Assembly (NCBI GenBank): GCA_050186055.1
Contig: JBFWYV010000013.1
Location: 1-33,830, forward strand
Source of the DNA: CAMDPA01 sp050186055
Lineage (GTDB): Bacteria > Pseudomonadota > Alphaproteobacteria > Rhizobiales > Hyphomicrobiaceae
Direction of reading: 5' to 3'
Length of the DNA stretch: 33,830 bases
Position 1 is the stretch's first letter, and the number at the start of each line of letters is the position of its first letter. The translations under genes and the position numbers were made by a program. The notes below the pieces were generated by a model. The model saw nothing but the letters and a program-made list of their open reading frames with translations. It was not told where the DNA came from and ran no database searches. Of this stretch, positions 32,726 through 33,830 are shown piece after piece.

Positions 32726-33412
32726 ATGGCCGATGCCAAGCTCTCAGAAGGCCAGCTCAAGCAGCAGCTCGTCGACTGCATCCGGATGCTGGAGCGCGCC
32801 GATATCATCGACTACAACGGGCACTGCTCGATCCGGGTGGGCGACGATCGCATCCTCATCAACACCGGCTCATGCACGCGGGCTGCGCTGACGGTCGATG
32901 ATATTGCGGCCATCGACATGGAAGGGCGGCTGATTGAAGGGAAGGCCAATCCGCCACTGGAGTTCCATCTGCACACCGGGATCTACCGGGCGCGCGAGGA
33001 CGTGCGCGCGGTGGTGCATGCACATCCGAAGTGGTCGACGTTCCTGACCATGGTCGGGGAGAGCTATCGGCCGGTGTTTGCGCAAGGCGTGCTGCCTTAC
33101 CCTGTGCCGGTGCTCGATACGCCGGATTCCATCAACAACCGTCCGATGGCGGACCGGCTGGCAGCGACACTCGGCGACCGGCCCGCCGCTCTGATGAAAT
33201 CACACGGCGCCGTCGCGGTCGGCCGCGATATCGTGGAAGCCTTCGTTCTGGCCAATTATCTGGAGGAGAACGCCTACCGCCAGTACATGGCCATGCAGAT
33301 CGGCAAGCCGTACGAGTTCACGGCTGAAGAACAGGTGCTGTGCCGCGAGAAGCTTTGGACGGCCTCGCTGTTCAAGCGCACCTGGGATCACTTCCGCGCC
33401 AAGCTCGGATAG
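32726..33412 (+). CDS. Class II aldolase/adducin-family protein
   Basis: A 228-residue member of the class II aldolase/adducin family (L-fuculose-1-phosphate aldolase fold). The catalytic acid is Glu79 in P-L-E-F-H-L-H; metal ligands are His98 and His100 (V-H-A-H-P-K) and His160 (K-S-H-G-A-V-A-V-G). A substrate-side N-G-H-C-S-I-R motif lies near residue 31. ATG 32726 is preceded by AAGGAG seven bases upstream. The family contains sugar-phosphate aldolases, dehydratases and decarboxylases, so the reaction (retro-aldol or decarboxylation) cannot be fixed. It has no obvious partners; it lies after the pnp terminator and so must have its own promoter. Confidence 0.88.
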   Translation: MADAKLSEGQLKQQLVDCIRMLERADIIDYNGHCSIRVGDDRILINTGSCTRAALTVDDIAAIDMEGRLIEGKANPPLEFHLHTGIYRAREDVRAVVHAHPKWSTFLTMVGESYRPVFAQGVLPYPVPVLDTPDSINNRPMADRLAATLGDRPAALMKSHGAVAVGRDIVEAFVLANYLEENAYRQYMAMQIGKPYEFTAEEQVLCREKLWTASLFKRTWDHFRAKLG

Positions 33413-33649
33413 CTGCGAGCCAGACGGTTCCACCGGCTTGCATATGGATCGCGTTTTGCGCTCGCGGGGCGAACTGCCCGGGCGGGGCAGGAAGCGGCAT
33501 CGTGTGCTTATGCCGGAAAACCGGCAGCGCGACGTCATTGCCGGGGACTGGATTAAGCATCGGTCGTGGTCTCATGCTACATGATCGGCAGGGATCGCTA
33601 GAACAAGCGATAATCTGCCATCAGGATCGCGCGACAGCGGGTATCAAGC
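33413..33649. other. Interval between aldolase-like gene and ugd
   Basis: A 237-base gap. It holds two small hairpins: TGCCGG-AAAA-CCGGCA at 33511-33526, and ATCGCT/AGCGAT at about 33594-33611, shortly before ugd. Neither has a T tract. No promoter of good consensus was found, and the minus-strand open frame at 33372-33575 is not convincing. Confidence 0.4.
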
Positions 33650-33830
33650 ATGAAGATTGCCATGATCGGCTCCGGGTACGTGGGCCTTGTCTCCGGAGCG
33701 TGCTTTTCGGATTTTGGATTTTCCGTCACCTGCGTCGACAAGGACGCACGCAAGATCGCCGCGCTCGAAGCCGGCAACATGCCGATCTACGAGCCGGGTC
33801 TGGCCGAACTCGTAAAAAAGAATGTGGATG
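33650..33830 (+). CDS. UDP-glucose 6-dehydrogenase (5' part)
   Basis: The first 60 codons of an NAD-dependent sugar-nucleotide dehydrogenase, cut by the right edge of the window. It opens M-K-I-A-M-I-G-S-G-Y-V-G-L-V-S-G, the Rossmann motif of the UDP-glucose/GDP-mannose dehydrogenase family. C-V-D-K-D-A-R-K-I follows, then the P-I-Y-E-P-G-L-A-E-L motif, which is typical of UDP-glucose 6-dehydrogenase. The enzyme would make UDP-glucuronate for exopolysaccharide or lipopolysaccharide. The catalytic cysteine lies beyond the window, so GDP-mannose dehydrogenase cannot be fully excluded. Confidence 0.88.
   Translation, partial: MKIAMIGSGYVGLVSGACFSDFGFSVTCVDKDARKIAALEAGNMPIYEPGLAELVKKNVD

Noticed and set aside
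33372..33575. 67-codon minus-strand open frame after the aldolase gene
   Set aside because: It overlaps the aldolase end, is Pro/Arg/Ala rich, has no Shine-Dalgarno and resembles nothing known.

Overview
The window is a stretch of high-GC alphaproteobacterial chromosome. It most resembles Hyphomicrobiales (Rhizobiales), probably the Xanthobacteraceae/Bradyrhizobiaceae side. The evidence is the syntenic block miaB-phoH-ybeY-corC-lnt-HTH-metK-trmB followed by rimP-nusA-ylxR-infB-rbfA-truB-rpsO-pnp, the protein signatures, and three kinds of short dispersed intergenic repeat typical of that group. The placement is inference from gene order and protein sequence; no database search was possible.

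Layout. Bases 1-409 hold the terminator of an upstream gene and one palindromic repeat. Bases 410-6926 are an accessory stretch: an alpha/beta hydrolase, a small DUF1127-like protein, a DMT-family exporter, a metallophosphoesterase, a Nudix hydrolase and a solitary molybdenum-hydroxylase large subunit. Bases 6927-7441 are a repeat cluster. Bases 7442-11469 carry, on the minus strand, a small secreted protein, a D-2-hydroxyacid dehydrogenase, a carboxynorspermidine synthase and a sensor-less histidine kinase, then a divergent phasin. Bases 11765-20687 are the tRNA, ribosome and envelope housekeeping block from miaB to trmB. Bases 20764-32624 are the translation/transcription block from the rimP leader to pnp. 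It is interrupted between truB and rpsO by an opposite-strand TTT-type solute-binding protein. The right end has a class II aldolase/adducin protein and the first 60 codons of a UDP-glucose 6-dehydrogenase.

How the genes work together. MiaB, YbeY, TrmB, TruB, RimP, RbfA, IF2, S15 and YlxR all serve tRNA modification, 30S maturation or initiation. NusA and PNPase link transcription, antitermination and RNA decay. MetK supplies S-adenosylmethionine, which MiaB and TrmB consume. CorC and Lnt serve the envelope. Several junctions are translationally coupled (phoH/ybeY GTGA and ylxR/infB ATGA), and several starts are GTG or TTG with clear Shine-Dalgarno sequences.

I did not find a convincing new defence, mobile or biosynthetic system. 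The points most worth a second look are RNA and repeat features. They are a hairpin-rich metK leader, a strong terminator ending four bases before the trmB start codon, an attenuator-like leader before rimP, a heptamer satellite fused to the rbfA stop codon, the dispersed palindromic repeats, and an inverted repeat before miaB. The gene-content oddities are the transporter gene inside truB-rpsO, the lone molybdenum hydroxylase subunit and the sensor-less PdhS-like kinase.
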